A stretch of DNA of 64,000 nucleotides from Metellina segmentata (taxonomy: Eukaryota > Arthropoda > Arachnida > Araneae > Tetragnathidae): NCBI GenBank assembly GCA_947359465.1, contig OX375882.1, forward strand, positions 51,155,509 to 51,219,508, in the 5' to 3' direction. Made by a program: the position numbers and the translations under genes. A model generated the notes under the pieces. It worked only from the letters and a program-made list of their open reading frames with translations. It was not told where the DNA came from and searched no databases. Of the stretch, positions 35,516 to 45,540 are shown piece after piece. Position 1 is the stretch's first letter; each line of letters opens with the position of its first letter.

Positions 35516-37038
35516 TACTGAAATTTGCATTCAAACTTAAATCGTTCACAACTAAATTTTCATTTCACCTACTTCAGAATTCAAGTTAGATTGCATCATA
35601 ATATACAAACCACTTCTAAATCCATTCTGAAAGCTGACAAAGAAAGGCACCTGCACCCACAATTTTTAAAGTTTTTTTGATAGGACTGAGTTTGAAATAA
35701 AAGGAGTATAGTGAGAGTTCAAGACAGGGTTTATGAAGAGCAATGCTGGATTTTAGTTATCATCTTGATGTTATTTTCTGCATTTATGGAATCCATGGAT
35801 CTGATATGAGTGTTGGAGCCTGGATGCCCTGTGTTTGAAGGTACAGATGCTGCGATTGTGTATATGTTATTGCTGAAGTATGAAATACGTTACTTCTTAG
35901 AATACCTAGTTATTTTATGAAATAACTGAGCAATTCAGTTAAAATGTAAAACTCGCTTGTATTCTAATGGTTTAACTAGATATTTCATAGAATAATGATC
36001 CACAACCCGTTAAAGTGTAATAACCAAGTAAATAAAGTTCAGAATTCAAAAGTTTTGAAGTGAGAACTACTGGTTAGATATTTTTGTAATTAACGCTAAT
36101 TTGTTGAACTTAATACATAAATTACTCTAACTGAATATTTTTTTGCACCAGACTCTCAGAACATCAACAAGAAACACATTTACCTCCCACTCAGAATGAA
36201 TTTACCAACACTTCCAGACTATAGGGAAGGGCCTTATTTCGTAGATCAACTATCAGTGTGTTCCACAACTGTTGTGGTGTTGGCATTTATTCAGTTCACG
36301 TAAAACAGAATGTTTTCTCAGGTATTAAAAGGTTCCCTTACAAGGCTGTGTTTAGTTGCGAAGCTAGAGTCGGACTGTCAATAACTCCTATTCCGAAGGT
36401 AAGTCCTATTCCTAATGAAATGTAATGAGCCTGTCAACATATCTTGTTTAGAAGACTATGTTTTGGAAAACACAGTTGTACAGACAATCTGCAAATTTAA
36501 TGAACTGAATGTTCAGAGGGAAAGATAAAACTTTAAAGAATGTTTGGAAAGTCAAGTTAAGATGAAATTAATGTCAGGTAAATCTCATTCTGAAGCTTTT
36601 GTGGGGCTAACAGTCTGTTTCCCAGCACCTGAAGTTGACAGAGGAAGGTGATGCAGGTTCTATTTTAGCAACAAATTGTTTAACTGGAAACAAGAAACTG
36701 CTGTATTAAAACAGCTATATTCCAAATACCAGTTCAGCGTCTGTAAACAAAAACTTATGTTTATCCATAGTTTACCATGCTCAGGTCTATAGCATCAGAC
36801 CAGTCTATCCATCTATCTTATGATTGGATTGGACTTCTACTACAGCGCAAGATCCAAAAGGAAACAAGCTGTGCCAATCTTATGACACACTTGAAAACCA
36901 ACAACCAAGAGTCTAAAGTCCACAATAATCTTAAGAATTCGAAAACTACTCTTAGATATTACAAGATACAAGATTAAAATTACATAAACAACTCAGATCA
37001 AACTGCAAAGTAAATTTGAAACTAAGAAAAATTATTAC

Positions 37039-37099
37039 TTCTCAATAGGTATTTTTCTAGGACGGCCAACTTTTCTTGGGCATTTTTTTACATTTTGAT
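37039..37099 (-). CDS. Zinc-finger gene, exon 3 (AT-hook)
   Basis: This 61-nt exon lies between acceptor TTTTCTAG and a weaker donor GAGAA|GTAATA. It encodes QNVKKCPRKVGRPRKIPIE, with phases matching both neighbours. RKVGRPRKIP is a textbook AT-hook that would bind the minor groove of AT-rich DNA. Confidence 0.85.
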
Positions 37100-38114
37100 C
37101 TAGAAAACATAAAACAATTTAACTTATTTACACAGTAAATCTGTGCCTTAGTAGAAAAAGGCCAATGGTGGTTTTTCAAGATTTTGGTAACAGCCGATTT
37201 AGTAATTTTTATTTCTTTAATTTTTAATATCAAAATATTTCTCAACATTTTGATTATTTTACAACATATTGATATGACATTCACTAATTTTCTAAAATAA
37301 ATTTCCTAACCTTGAAATAATTAGTGAACATAACTCAAAATCAGCAAATTGGTCCTTTTTTACCAAGGTCACACACATAAACTTTATGAAATATACATAC
37401 CATCAAAAACATTCTGTATGAAATACATTCATACAGATACATTTCTATGAAACATAAATTGTATCAATTCATACAAATACATTCTTCAAATTGCATCAAT
37501 TCATACATAGACAAAATAATTGTAATGCTTAAAAAAACTCTACTTAAGAGATTGAGATTATCACTTGTTACTTTATACAAGCTATGATTTTGTTATGATT
37601 GCTGATAAATGTGTAAAATTGTATAAATAGATTTGTAATTAATTAAAAATTTAGATAATTTTCCTTGATATTCTTAAATTTTTTACCATCATAATTGCAT
37701 ACAAAAATAATGTCTGTAGGATTAAACAAAAACCCAATTAAATGATACAGATAAAACAGCATCATAAATAACATAAATTTTAGACATAATAAAGGACGTC
37801 TATCAAAATTTACATTGTATGTTTGTAGCATGTTTTGTTATTGTTCTATTTTACAGAATTTACTTAATCATTAAATTATTGTTCAAAGTTACCAAAATAT
37901 CCATAAGTCTCCTATTAGAAAAACAAAACTGTAGTAAACTTCATCTCAATTTAAAAAAAATGGAATATTTTTAGTGAAATAAAACTTGAATACAATTTAG
38001 TGAAAGTACATGAAGATAAAAATATAACATTGTAAACATAACATAAAAGTAATGGTTATATGTTATAACAAAAAAAAGGATATCAACCTTGAGTTGCAGA
38101 AGAAATTTTGGTCA

Positions 38115-38480
38115 TCTCTATTATTATAAAAGGAAGTGTTTGTTTGTTTCGCAGCCACAAAATCCTGACGATCTATGGCACTTACAGCAATGAGATTTGG
38201 TACACAGGTAGTCCAATTTTTTTGCAATTTTGGGGTCTCAGCGAAATTTTAAAATTCAATCTAGAAGATTTTAAAGTGAATTTAATAGTTTAATTCTCTA
38301 CCTGGTTCTTCAAATGCGTTTCGTTCGGATGAAAGAAGAAATCCCCTAAAATGAACTTTTTCTACCCATGTGACCTTCTTTTTATATTTTTGCAAGAGAT
38401 TGTGGCATCACATGAACTTTCTCTTTCCCAAAAAAAACCCAACTAGATTGCAAATTCTGCACCTTTGCAATAAAAAAAAG
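38115..38480 (+). mobile_element. Helitron-type element, 3'-truncated copy
   Basis: It begins TCTCTATTATTATAAAAGG and follows the family through CACTTACAGCAATGAGATTT and TTTGCAAGAGATTGTGGCAT. It stops without the 3' hairpin. Confidence 0.75.
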
Positions 38481-38512
38481 AAACAGATTACATTTCCTGT
38501 CCTCTTTTTGGT

Positions 38513-38619
38513 AAGCTTGATCTAAAAATGTAGTCTTTCATAATAGTACATCATAATATAGCAATAAATGCTATATTATGATATACTATTATGAAAGACT
38601 ACATTTTTAGATCAAGCTT
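38513..38619. repeat. Near-perfect inverted repeat, 51-bp arms, 5-nt loop
   Basis: The left arm 38513-38563 (AAGCTTGATCTAAAAATGTA onward) and right arm 38569-38619 are complementary at 50 of 51 positions, separated by ATAAA. The single mismatch is at 38549. As RNA it would form one long uninterrupted stem. Confidence 0.97.
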
Positions 38620-39659
38620 TTATTCCAACACACTATGACACAGGACTATCCTTCAGTATACAAAAATTATTAGATGAACCTGCCTGTTGTATTTATGTGC
38701 ATTATGTTTAACAAGCTTTCCAGTAGTGGGGAGGGTCCTAGGAAAAGAAAAAAAGAGCAAAACCTCATACCCTCACGTAATCAGAATGCGTTCTCCCCAG
38801 CCAAAAAAAATTTCTGTTTATGCCCTTGGCTTTATAGCAGAAAACTATTAAACTAAATTAAGCTATTTTTGTTTAAAAAATTTAAAAAAATGAAGCTAAT
38901 TTATATTGTTATAGGTCAAACATAAAAAGACAAAAAATTAGAACAATATCATACAAATATATTTACAAATACCCAGAAAACTGCACAAAAATCCAGAAAA
39001 CCCGGTAGGGCTTGGATTTTGTCCAAAATCCTGGGTTTTTACCAACCCTTGGGATAAGCACATTTTCTTAGAAAATCTCAGCTTAAGAAAATATATACTT
39101 GGCTGAATTGCATATAATCTTGAAATGGAATACTTAATACACAAAAAGAACTATTTTTGAAACGATACCAAAACCAACCCCAAAACTATAATCTTCACCA
39201 GTGTTCCTTAACATTCCAGAATTAATCCTTTTTCTTCACTTTTGACCTGTTACTGTCTCAGTGCCACTAAGAGGTGCCAAATTTGAGCACCATTTAGTCT
39301 ATATAGCCATCCGGTCCTCAATCCATTTTACTCCAATTTCACCTTTTCAACTTTGAGCCTAGCTAACCAAGGCATTGAACACACCTGCTCACTCAAGAAA
39401 ATGTTTTTCACTTTCTTTTCTGATCGCCTGTGCATTTTACTACAAATAAGATGCACAATATAATATGTAACTTTAAAAAAACCCTGCATTTTCTGCCAAT
39501 AAACTTTCTTAACCCTCGCCAGTCCAATAATCTTCCTCTAAATCCTAAACTTTCTAGCAGATAATTATTCATTCTATCACAAGCCCCATAGAATAAGAAG
39601 CCCTGCCTTCCACTTAGGAAACACATAAACCCTCTATAACTTAATATATGACATTATGT

Positions 39660-39875
39660 TAACCTTTGAGGTTGGGTTTTATGGTGCAATGGCCATATTT
39701 GGCTATGCTGCGCCAGACAACATCTAGATACAGATATACATACACAAGAGAAGCTCTACTAATACAGAAGAGAGAAATACACCCAGGGAGGAATTGAACC
39801 TGCGCCACCTACAACTCACAGGTTGCTACTGCAGTGGGAGAACCCACTGAGACACGACAGCCCTTGCATTGCTCT
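39660..39875 (-). repeat. tRNA-derived SINE, family A, copy 3 (best head)
   Basis: The minus strand shows GTGTCTCAGTGGGTTC (A-box region) and GCAGGTTCAATTCCTCCC (a good B-box), then a body ending in GCATAGCCAAATATGGCCAT and ACCATAAAACCCAACC. This copy most clearly shows the tRNA origin. Confidence 0.75.
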
Positions 39876-40173
39876 GGATTAACAATTTTTTATCCAGGAA
39901 TTTCTATCTTAATATTGTACTTGCAAACCACACTCCATCAGATTTCTTTCACTAATGTAAACAATAGTTAAGTGTCTTTGTTGGTTATGTTGGTATTGGA
40001 GAACATGTCCAGCCAAACTAAAATAGCCAGATTTTGCTTTCTGGTTTGACTTTTAATTTAAAGATATATTGAAATCAATTTTACCATGTGTTTTTATCTT
40101 TTATATCACAAGCTCACAGTAAAAATTGTACATGCTAGAATGTTCAATAATTAGAATAAACCAACGAACTTAC

Positions 40174-40335
40174 TTGGTAAAGCCTGTAGCTTGGATACAA
40201 AATTTTCAGCAGTGGTTCCTAACAATAAAGAGTCCTTGTGCTCAGAATTGATATGATCAGCAATCAAAGAGACTGATGAAGAAAATACTTGGCAAAATGT
40301 GCAAACAAAAATACTTTTTTGAGGTGAAATCTTCT
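40174..40335 (-). CDS. Zinc-finger gene, exon 2 (finger 1)
   Basis: It follows the acceptor CCCTTTTAG. Two bases complete a Glu codon from exon 1 and one base carries to exon 3 at AA|GTAAGT. It encodes KISPQKSIFVCTFCQVFSSS, then VSLIADHINSEH, a C-x2-C-x12-H-x4-H finger (residues 31-52), then a linker. Confidence 0.88.
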
Positions 40336-40686
40336 CTAAAAGGGAACAAAAATGCAATGTGAGTACTTTTTAGAAGAATGTAAATTTATTCTTCAAAATA
40401 AATTGCATTAATATATTATCAATCCAAACATTTCTGAAATAGAAAACTTTATAGGAATTTCATTGTTCCTGTTTTGAGTCAAAGTAATGTTAATTAAATT
40501 TGGTTACTATTATCTAAGTAATTAAAATAAATGGTTCTAAGACATACATGATTGACACAAACAATCATCCAATGGAACAAAATTACTATTGTCTGTTTTG
40601 TGACAGTGAATATAACTTTTTTACAAAAGGGTGGAGTGGTAGCATCCGCAACGTTAGGCCGCCAAAGCGATTGTTTACGCCAAATC

Positions 40687-40727
40687 AAGATGGCGGCCGA
40701 TGTAAGCAATTCCAAGATGGCCGCCAT
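40687..40727 (+). promoter_or_regulatory. Pair of YY1/Pho-like motifs
   Basis: AAGATGGCGGC at 40687 and AAGATGGCCGCCAT at 40714 match the classic YY1 (Drosophila Pho) site. They lie 27 bp apart in a short GC-rich island within the first intron. Binding is not shown. Confidence 0.4.
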
Positions 40728-41284
40728 ATACAACGTGAACCTTTGCATACAGTGCATAAATAATAATAATTTGTTTAAAAATTAAGAAAAAATCAATATA
40801 AATTTCACTTGAAAATTTTCTAATATTTCAGTCTGGTTTTCTCCGAACATGTGCGCAATTTTGCGTCAATTTCATCCTAGTTTTGTCACTTAAAAAAAAA
40901 TATCTTAAATAAAAAATAAAAAAAATTATAATTGTTAAAATAAAAAAAAAAATAATAATAATAAAAAAACCGTGATTTTTTTAAAACGTCCGGATTTTCA
41001 TCAATTTTGAATTGGAAACTTTGCAATGCATAGAAAATTCAAAACAAGAAATCTTTTTTTAATAAGGTAGTTCTTTTCTGTGATCATAATCCACACAAAG
41101 GTTTTTGATGAGAAACCAAAAATCTAAAAATTCTTCTGCTATTCATAAGTGTGAAAAAATATTTTTTCACAATTTTTCTAGCAATAAGCATTATGTGAGC
41201 AACTCAATGGGGATATTCCAGGTTATAGAGCCATATATGGAAAAGCAAGACAAATATTTTTATTGTAACGACTTTACAAGAGGA

Positions 41285-41510
41285 AATTGTTTTTTAGAGA
41301 AGTCAAAGCGTATTGCGCTTAAGGTTTCAATGCGTTTAAACCAGTATACCGGGAGAAATTTGTTTGTAGATAAGTCACAGCGTATAACGCGCGATCCCCG
41401 CCTGCCGGCTACCTCGCCGCCCCTCCGGGGCCGGCGAGGACCTTTCACCGTTGGCTTCCATGCGTATAAGTCACCGTATTGGGTGCCCACCCAAGCATAG
41501 TCCAATGTTT
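41285..41510. repeat. GC-rich block with imperfect internal repeats, class unknown
   Basis: Units such as AGTCAAAGCGTATTGCGCTT and AGTCACAGCGTATAACGCGC alternate with TTTAxACCAGTATACC-like and GAAATTGTTTTT-like stretches. The core CCGCCCCTCCGGGGCCGGCG is strikingly GC-rich for the window. No family was recognised. Confidence 0.5.
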
Positions 41511-41566
41511 GTAATATAACCAAAAGCTAAACAAAAATCAAACTTACCCTCACAGCCGGGTCCTTG

Positions 41567-41671
41567 AAATTCTGACTATGGTTAACAGTCATATGCTCGA
41601 ATCGATAACCCTTGAACTCTTTGTCCTTCGGGTATTGATACCAGCATATGACTTCCAATAGTCAGAAATTT
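41567..41671 (-). pseudogene. Merlin/ISXO2-like transposase fragment in an inverted duplication
   Basis: The minus strand at about 41550-41632 reads DKEFKGYRFEHMTVNHSQNF, then KDPAV. This matches the GYxHxTVNHSxNFVDP motif of ISXO2/IS1595-type (Merlin) DDE transposases. The plus strand at 41627-41671 carries a second diverged copy (HMTSNSQKF), which creates a ~45-bp imperfect hairpin. It is a remnant only. Confidence 0.65.
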
Positions 41672-42665
41672 TTGTAGTTCCTTGCAAAATTCAGCTCTGA
41701 ATTACCTCAGCCAAAACTTTCTGGTTCCTATTTTACACCTCAACCATAAAACATTTATCCGTCCCTCGTTCAAGTCCTCCAAACACCCATTTACCCTCCA
41801 ATTTCTTACTCCTGTTATACTTTCTTTTGCCAAATTTTTGTCCTATCTTTCTACATTTCCACTCCTACCTATCACCAGCATCCTTTCTCAATGTTAAAAT
41901 CATATCATTCTCACATGAAAGACATTTCACCTTCTTCCCAATCAAGCTACTACATGTTTGCAAAAAAAAAAAAAAAAAAACATTTTCTAACGTTCAATAA
42001 AACTATCCACTGCTATATCAAATCAACTAAGGGGAAATGAGCAACCAAAAGAGGAAAAAAATTCTAAATTCCAATCTGCAATTTCAAAAATCAAATTTAA
42101 TCCAAATTTTTTTTTGAAATTTTAATTAAAATTTAAATAAAGTGACAAATTTAAAAAATTGTAACTTACAATCTGCTTTCCAAACTTATCCTAAAAATTT
42201 TGAAAATTAATAAAACAAGTCGATTTTATAAATCAAGAGCAAAATTCATATGCACCCAACAATTTCAAAGACTGTCTAAATTTTAATTCCGTTCTACATT
42301 AAAAATAAAAGTGGAAAAGCGTATTTTCTTCCTTAACCAATCATGAGACCCGTTTATTATCGTCAGGAGAAAATATCTAGGGTTGCCTTAAAACTAAGAA
42401 AAACCGAAAACGGGAAGGTTACCACAATTGGCAATACATCGCTCGAAAGTTGTAACGTATCGGATACTACATACCATCCTACACAAGTATGCATATTGAA
42501 ATTCTGACTACTGAAAATAAGACCTCACTTTGCTATAGTTATCATAATTTAAAAAAAAAATCAGTTTTTTAAGAAAAATTATTTATGGATTATTTTAGGA
42601 AAAACTATGAATTGGTTCACCTGTATCTGTAAAAAATACAAACTTTAGAAGGAAACTAGACTTAC

Positions 42666-42723
42666 CAGATTTCACGGAATTCAATACAAGTGTATTTTCC
42701 GAAGTAGTGGAAATCATTTCCAT
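42666..42723 (-). CDS. Zinc-finger gene, exon 1 (start codon)
   Basis: ATG at 42723 begins MEMISTTSENTLVLNSVKS and ends in phase 1 at TCTG|GTAAGT. The start context (AGAATGG, A at -3, G at +4) is strong, and an in-frame TAA lies upstream at 42765-42763. The exon itself begins at 42789 after a strong acceptor (TTTCTGTTTTTTTAG), so the first 66 nt are untranslated for this protein. Confidence 0.85.
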
Positions 42724-43198
42724 TCTGATTTTACAAACATGTAACAAGCTATCTCTCGCTATTTACCAGGCTTTGAGAGTTCGATTTGTCTAAAAAAACA
42801 GAAACCATTTTAAGCATCAAGAAACATTTGAATAGACTTGCCAGAACAAAAAGACCAAACAAAATTGCAAGCACTCTTAGAGATAACGTGAAATGCAATC
42901 TGCAAGAACTGACCTTTCAGCTACCTAATCATTTCTAGTTAAAAAATACCTTCCACAAGATGTGAAAAACACAATTTGATCTGGATTGAAGAAATAAAAA
43001 TCAGAAATTTTCCTTTTAAGAAATCAATAATTGACTTTGTTACGAGTGTCTTAATACTGTATTGGAATTTCAACAGGAAAGAAAGGAATCTTCCAAAGTT
43101 CAATCTTAAAATCAAGTTGTTTTACAAAAATAACAATTGTTATTAAAAAATTATACTTGCTTTTTCTTTTTGATCGCAAAAAAAGGTAAGAAACGTAC

Positions 43199-43483
43199 CT
43201 TATAAATCGAAACGGATAAATCGTGAATACAGGATGGATCACAATGTTTATAAACAAATAGCAAGTCTTTTACACCGGTTCGGTTACCGTTAAGACAACA
43301 GAATATATCAATCAAGCAATCATCTCGGCCAAGGCTAAACTTGATCGTAACCGTAGGTTGTACAGGCTGAATCATTACCCAAAAGATCAAAAGAGCCGAC
43401 GTAACTGAAAGTTTCCAACTCTTACCGCTTGAGAGCGCTGTCACCCTACCAAGAAAAGCAGGTTGTTTACCATTGGATTGCAT
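43199..43483 (-). CDS. Upstream ORF exon: 103-residue membrane/secreted-type protein
   Basis: ATG at 43483 opens a 95-codon exon part ending at AAG|GTACGT. Spliced to the acceptor at 42790 it continues TNRTLKAW to a stop at 42765-42763. Residues ~24-40 (KLSVTSALLIFWVMIQP) form a hydrophobic signal-anchor or uncleaved signal. The rest has six cysteines (DDCLIDIFCC, KHCDPSCIHD) and two N-glycosylation sites (NRTG, NRTL). An in-frame stop lies 57 nt upstream of the ATG. The start context is weak. The last 24 codon bases lie at 42766-42789. I do not recognise a family; it could be a genuine small protein or a regulatory upstream ORF. Confidence 0.5.
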
Positions 43484-43565
43484 AGAAATCGTGTTCTGTA
43501 TTCGCAGTATTTTCGATTTAGTGATTATTTTAAAGCCTTAAATCAGTAAAAAATTGATAGAGACA
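43484..43565. promoter_or_regulatory. Putative head-to-head promoter interval
   Basis: Only 82 bp separate the minus-strand ATG at 43483 from the plus-strand THAP ATG at 43566. If both are transcribed they must share or overlap promoters. No TATA box is obvious. Confidence 0.4.
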
Positions 43566-43802
43566 ATGGTGAACTGTTGTGTGCCGTTTTGTACGTCTTA
43601 TCATACTCGTAGTAAGAAGTTTCAAGAGCAAGTAGGGGAATATGTATCATACCATGAGTTCCCCAGCGACTCGACCCTTCGAGCACAGTGGTTGGAAACA
43701 ATCTCTAGATATAACAAAGAAATTATTCATGAAAAGACACAATATTTACATTTTCTAAAAGCAGATATTATATTTAAAAATTTGTCTTCACAGTTTTTTT
43801 AA
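43566..43802 (+). CDS. THAP-domain protein, N-terminal fragment
   Basis: It starts MVNCCVPFCTSYHTRSKKF and continues YVSYHEFPSDSTLRAQWLET. This is the first half of a THAP zinc finger (C-x3-C start, HxFP, RxxWLxxI). The second half (C-x2-H and the AVPTIF box) is missing. After ISR the frame runs into AT-rich sequence and stops at 43802, with no donor visible. Either an exon boundary was missed, or the gene is truncated or a domesticated transposon relic (P-element type transposases also carry THAP domains). ATG at 43566 is used because the preceding in-frame codons have no ATG. Confidence 0.6.
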   Translation: MVNCCVPFCTSYHTRSKKFQEQVGEYVSYHEFPSDSTLRAQWLETISRYNKEIIHEKTQYLHFLKADIIFKNLSSQFF

Positions 43803-44984
43803 TACATGCATATTAAAAATTTTTTAATTAAAAATGATCATTTTTTGAATTTATAATTTATAAAAACACTTATATTTTATAACATATCAATAATTTTTAA
43901 AATAGCTGAAGACAAATTCTTTTGAAGAATATACATACCAAATTTCATGCAATTATCTTGAATAGATTTTGAGTTATATCATTTTAAAGTTGGGAAAAGT
44001 GTGAAAAATCCATCATGGAGAAAAATCACCTTAAAAGTTTCATTAATGAAAATCATTTACAAAAGTGTTGATTACTCCGAGTACGTAAGTAAATGCGTTA
44101 ATGTCTTCAGACCTTTGGTTAAGGTTTATTTTGGCTAATGGTACCTTTTTACGGTACAATTTGCATGCAATTGTACTTTTGTTAGCAGTTTTTCGTATAA
44201 GTCGACATATTTTTCGTTTCAAAACTTTGACAGCTATCAAAACGTTCTTTTGTTTATAACTTCGGTTCTACTTAAGATATCATAAAATTGGTGTCAAACA
44301 AAAGAATCAAATTTAAAATTTTTTGAGAATATAAAACAAAAAAGGACTTTTTGAAGGTTTTTTTGTGTTTCAGCACCCCCCCCTCTTAAATAAATCTATC
44401 TTAAAACTTTATAGTAAATGCTTCATTTTAAGTATCCCAAATTTCACTCTGAACATTGCTTATAGGCAGAATAAATAAAAAAATTTATATGAATACTCAT
44501 TTACTTGAATTAAGATTACATGTTGTCTGAGATTTTGTTTATGATCAATTTTATGAATAATGTATCATAATTAGTGTGGCTAACTAATGGTAGTAAATAA
44601 TACTGTAATATTTTAAATTATTCATTCCCCCCCCCCTCCCTGAAGTCCTAAAATTGTTTTTAATCTACTAAGGATTCTTGTACCTGATAGCTAATATATG
44701 CTATAAGAAATTTTTTTGTTTAGTCTAAGAAGGGTGACAAAAATTATTTTTGAAAAGAAATATTAAAACCTATTTGTAATCAATTTTCTAAAAACCGAAA
44801 AAACTACCAAGAGTGGAATGTTTTTAGGATTTGATAACTTTTTACATATTTTATTTTCAATAAAATCTAGCTTTCTCCCTGTTAAAAAACATGCGAATCC
44901 CCGCGATCCGTTTTCAAGATTGCTTCCACTAGATGGCGCTGGCAGCCTACCGTTCTAGTGTTACATCCCGAATAGCGCAATGAA
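43803..44984. other. AT-rich DNA, nothing recognised
   Basis: It includes poly-C runs near 44378 and 44626. No downstream THAP exon could be identified. Confidence 0.4.
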
Positions 44985-45116
44985 CAAGCCTGATCAGACA
45001 CGGAATCCAGTTAAGCCTTGTCTCGGCAGTAACCTCGAATCTTTCCCTTTAGGGATTGATCCCGGACCGTCGTCAATAGCTCGTTGTGTTACTCCATTAT
45101 GACGTTAAATAAAATA
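44985..45116 (-). mobile_element. SINE-like family B, copy 4 (partial)
   Basis: The minus strand carries the core GGTCCGGGATCAATCCCTAA and the AGGTATTTTATTTAACGTCA head. Confidence 0.7.
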
Positions 45117-45140
45117 CCTAACATCCACGAGCCACTGCAA

Positions 45141-45336
45141 TTGATAATTGGTAATTTTTTTAGTTAACGTCATACTAGAGCAACACAACGGGCTATTGAC
45201 GACGGTCCGGGATCAGTCCCTTAAGGGAAAGATCTGAGGACAACACCTCGTAATTTTGAACCACGGTCAGATGACGAAGCAACACCTGAGCTGGCACCCC
45301 ACTCTCCAAACTTCCACTCCAACCCAACGTGAGGAC
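45141..45336 (+). mobile_element. SINE-like family B, copy 5 with 16-bp duplication
   Basis: A 196-bp insert is flanked by perfect 16-bp repeats CCACGAGCCACTGCAA (45125-45140 and 45337-45352). It contains GTTAACGTCATACTAGAGCA, the GACGGTCCGGGATCAGTCCC core and CACCCCACTCTCCAAACTTC. Confidence 0.88.
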
Positions 45337-45540
45337 CCACGAGCCACTGCAACGGGAGGAGTTACGAGTTCGAGACTCGCTTCAACCACAGAGAAGTAGT
45401 ATACAGAGGGTTCACTGCCATAGGAAGCAATAGACTTATAAATAACATGGAAATACGCATAAACGCTGGCGGCCCCAGCGGGGGAGCCGGACCATACTAT
45501 AGCGTCGGATCTAGACCTCGTTTCCATAACAACCAAACTA
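45337..45540 (-). repeat. Repeat segment into which copy 5 inserted
   Basis: A less AT-rich segment includes GAGTTCGAGACTCG (B-box-like), CAGAGAAGTAGTATACAGAG and GGCGGCCCCAGCGGGGGAGC. The AGAAGTAGTATACAGAGGGTTCACTG part recurs inverted at 47490-47525. It is an older dispersed repeat of unknown class. Confidence 0.6.

Larger units (their letters stand above)
34161..37038 (-). other. Zinc-finger gene intron 3
   Basis: It contains a family-A SINE (34735-34960, minus) and a pogo-like MITE (35043-35515). The block at 36130-36760 is less AT-rich but shows no recognisable coding or element structure. Confidence 0.5.
37100..40173 (-). other. Zinc-finger gene intron 2
   Basis: It contains a Helitron-type fragment (38115-38480), a near-perfect hairpin (38513-38619) and a family-A SINE (39660-39875). 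The rest is AT-rich, with degenerate repeats of CATTCATACARATACATT at about 37410-37510. Confidence 0.6.
40336..42665 (-). other. Zinc-finger gene intron 1
   Basis: It holds two YY1-like motifs (40687-40727), A-rich microsatellites (40880-40970), a GC-rich block (41285-41510) and a Merlin-like fragment with an inverted copy (41567-41671). Confidence 0.6.
17501..43530 (-). other. Gene-level entry: eight-finger C2H2/AT-hook protein gene
   Basis: Nine coding exons spread over 25 kb join with all phases compatible into 2,262 nt (753 residues plus stop). An upstream exon (43199-43483 plus leader) supplies the 5' UTR. Protein layout: C2H2 finger 1 at residues 31-52; AT-hook RKVGRPRKIP at 82-91; finger 2 (degenerate, C116/C119/H132/C134); an acidic-to-basic linker; finger 3 at 261-281; fingers 4-7 between 289 and 409; a long linker rich in Ser, Asn and Glu; finger 8 at 639-659; an acidic tail. 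Fingers 3 and 5 are completed only across splice junctions, strong support for the model. This architecture suggests a nuclear DNA-binding regulator. I do not recognise the specific orthologue. All introns carry repeats or transposons. Confidence 0.85.

Noticed and set aside
40548..40785. Overlapping plus-strand frames with repeated KMAA
   Set aside because: The repeated residues come from the two YY1-like DNA motifs; there is no other coding evidence.
41567..41671. Possible microRNA precursor
   Set aside because: One arm reads as an ISXO2/Merlin-like transposase motif and the other is its diverged inverted copy, so duplication explains the stem better than a conserved microRNA.
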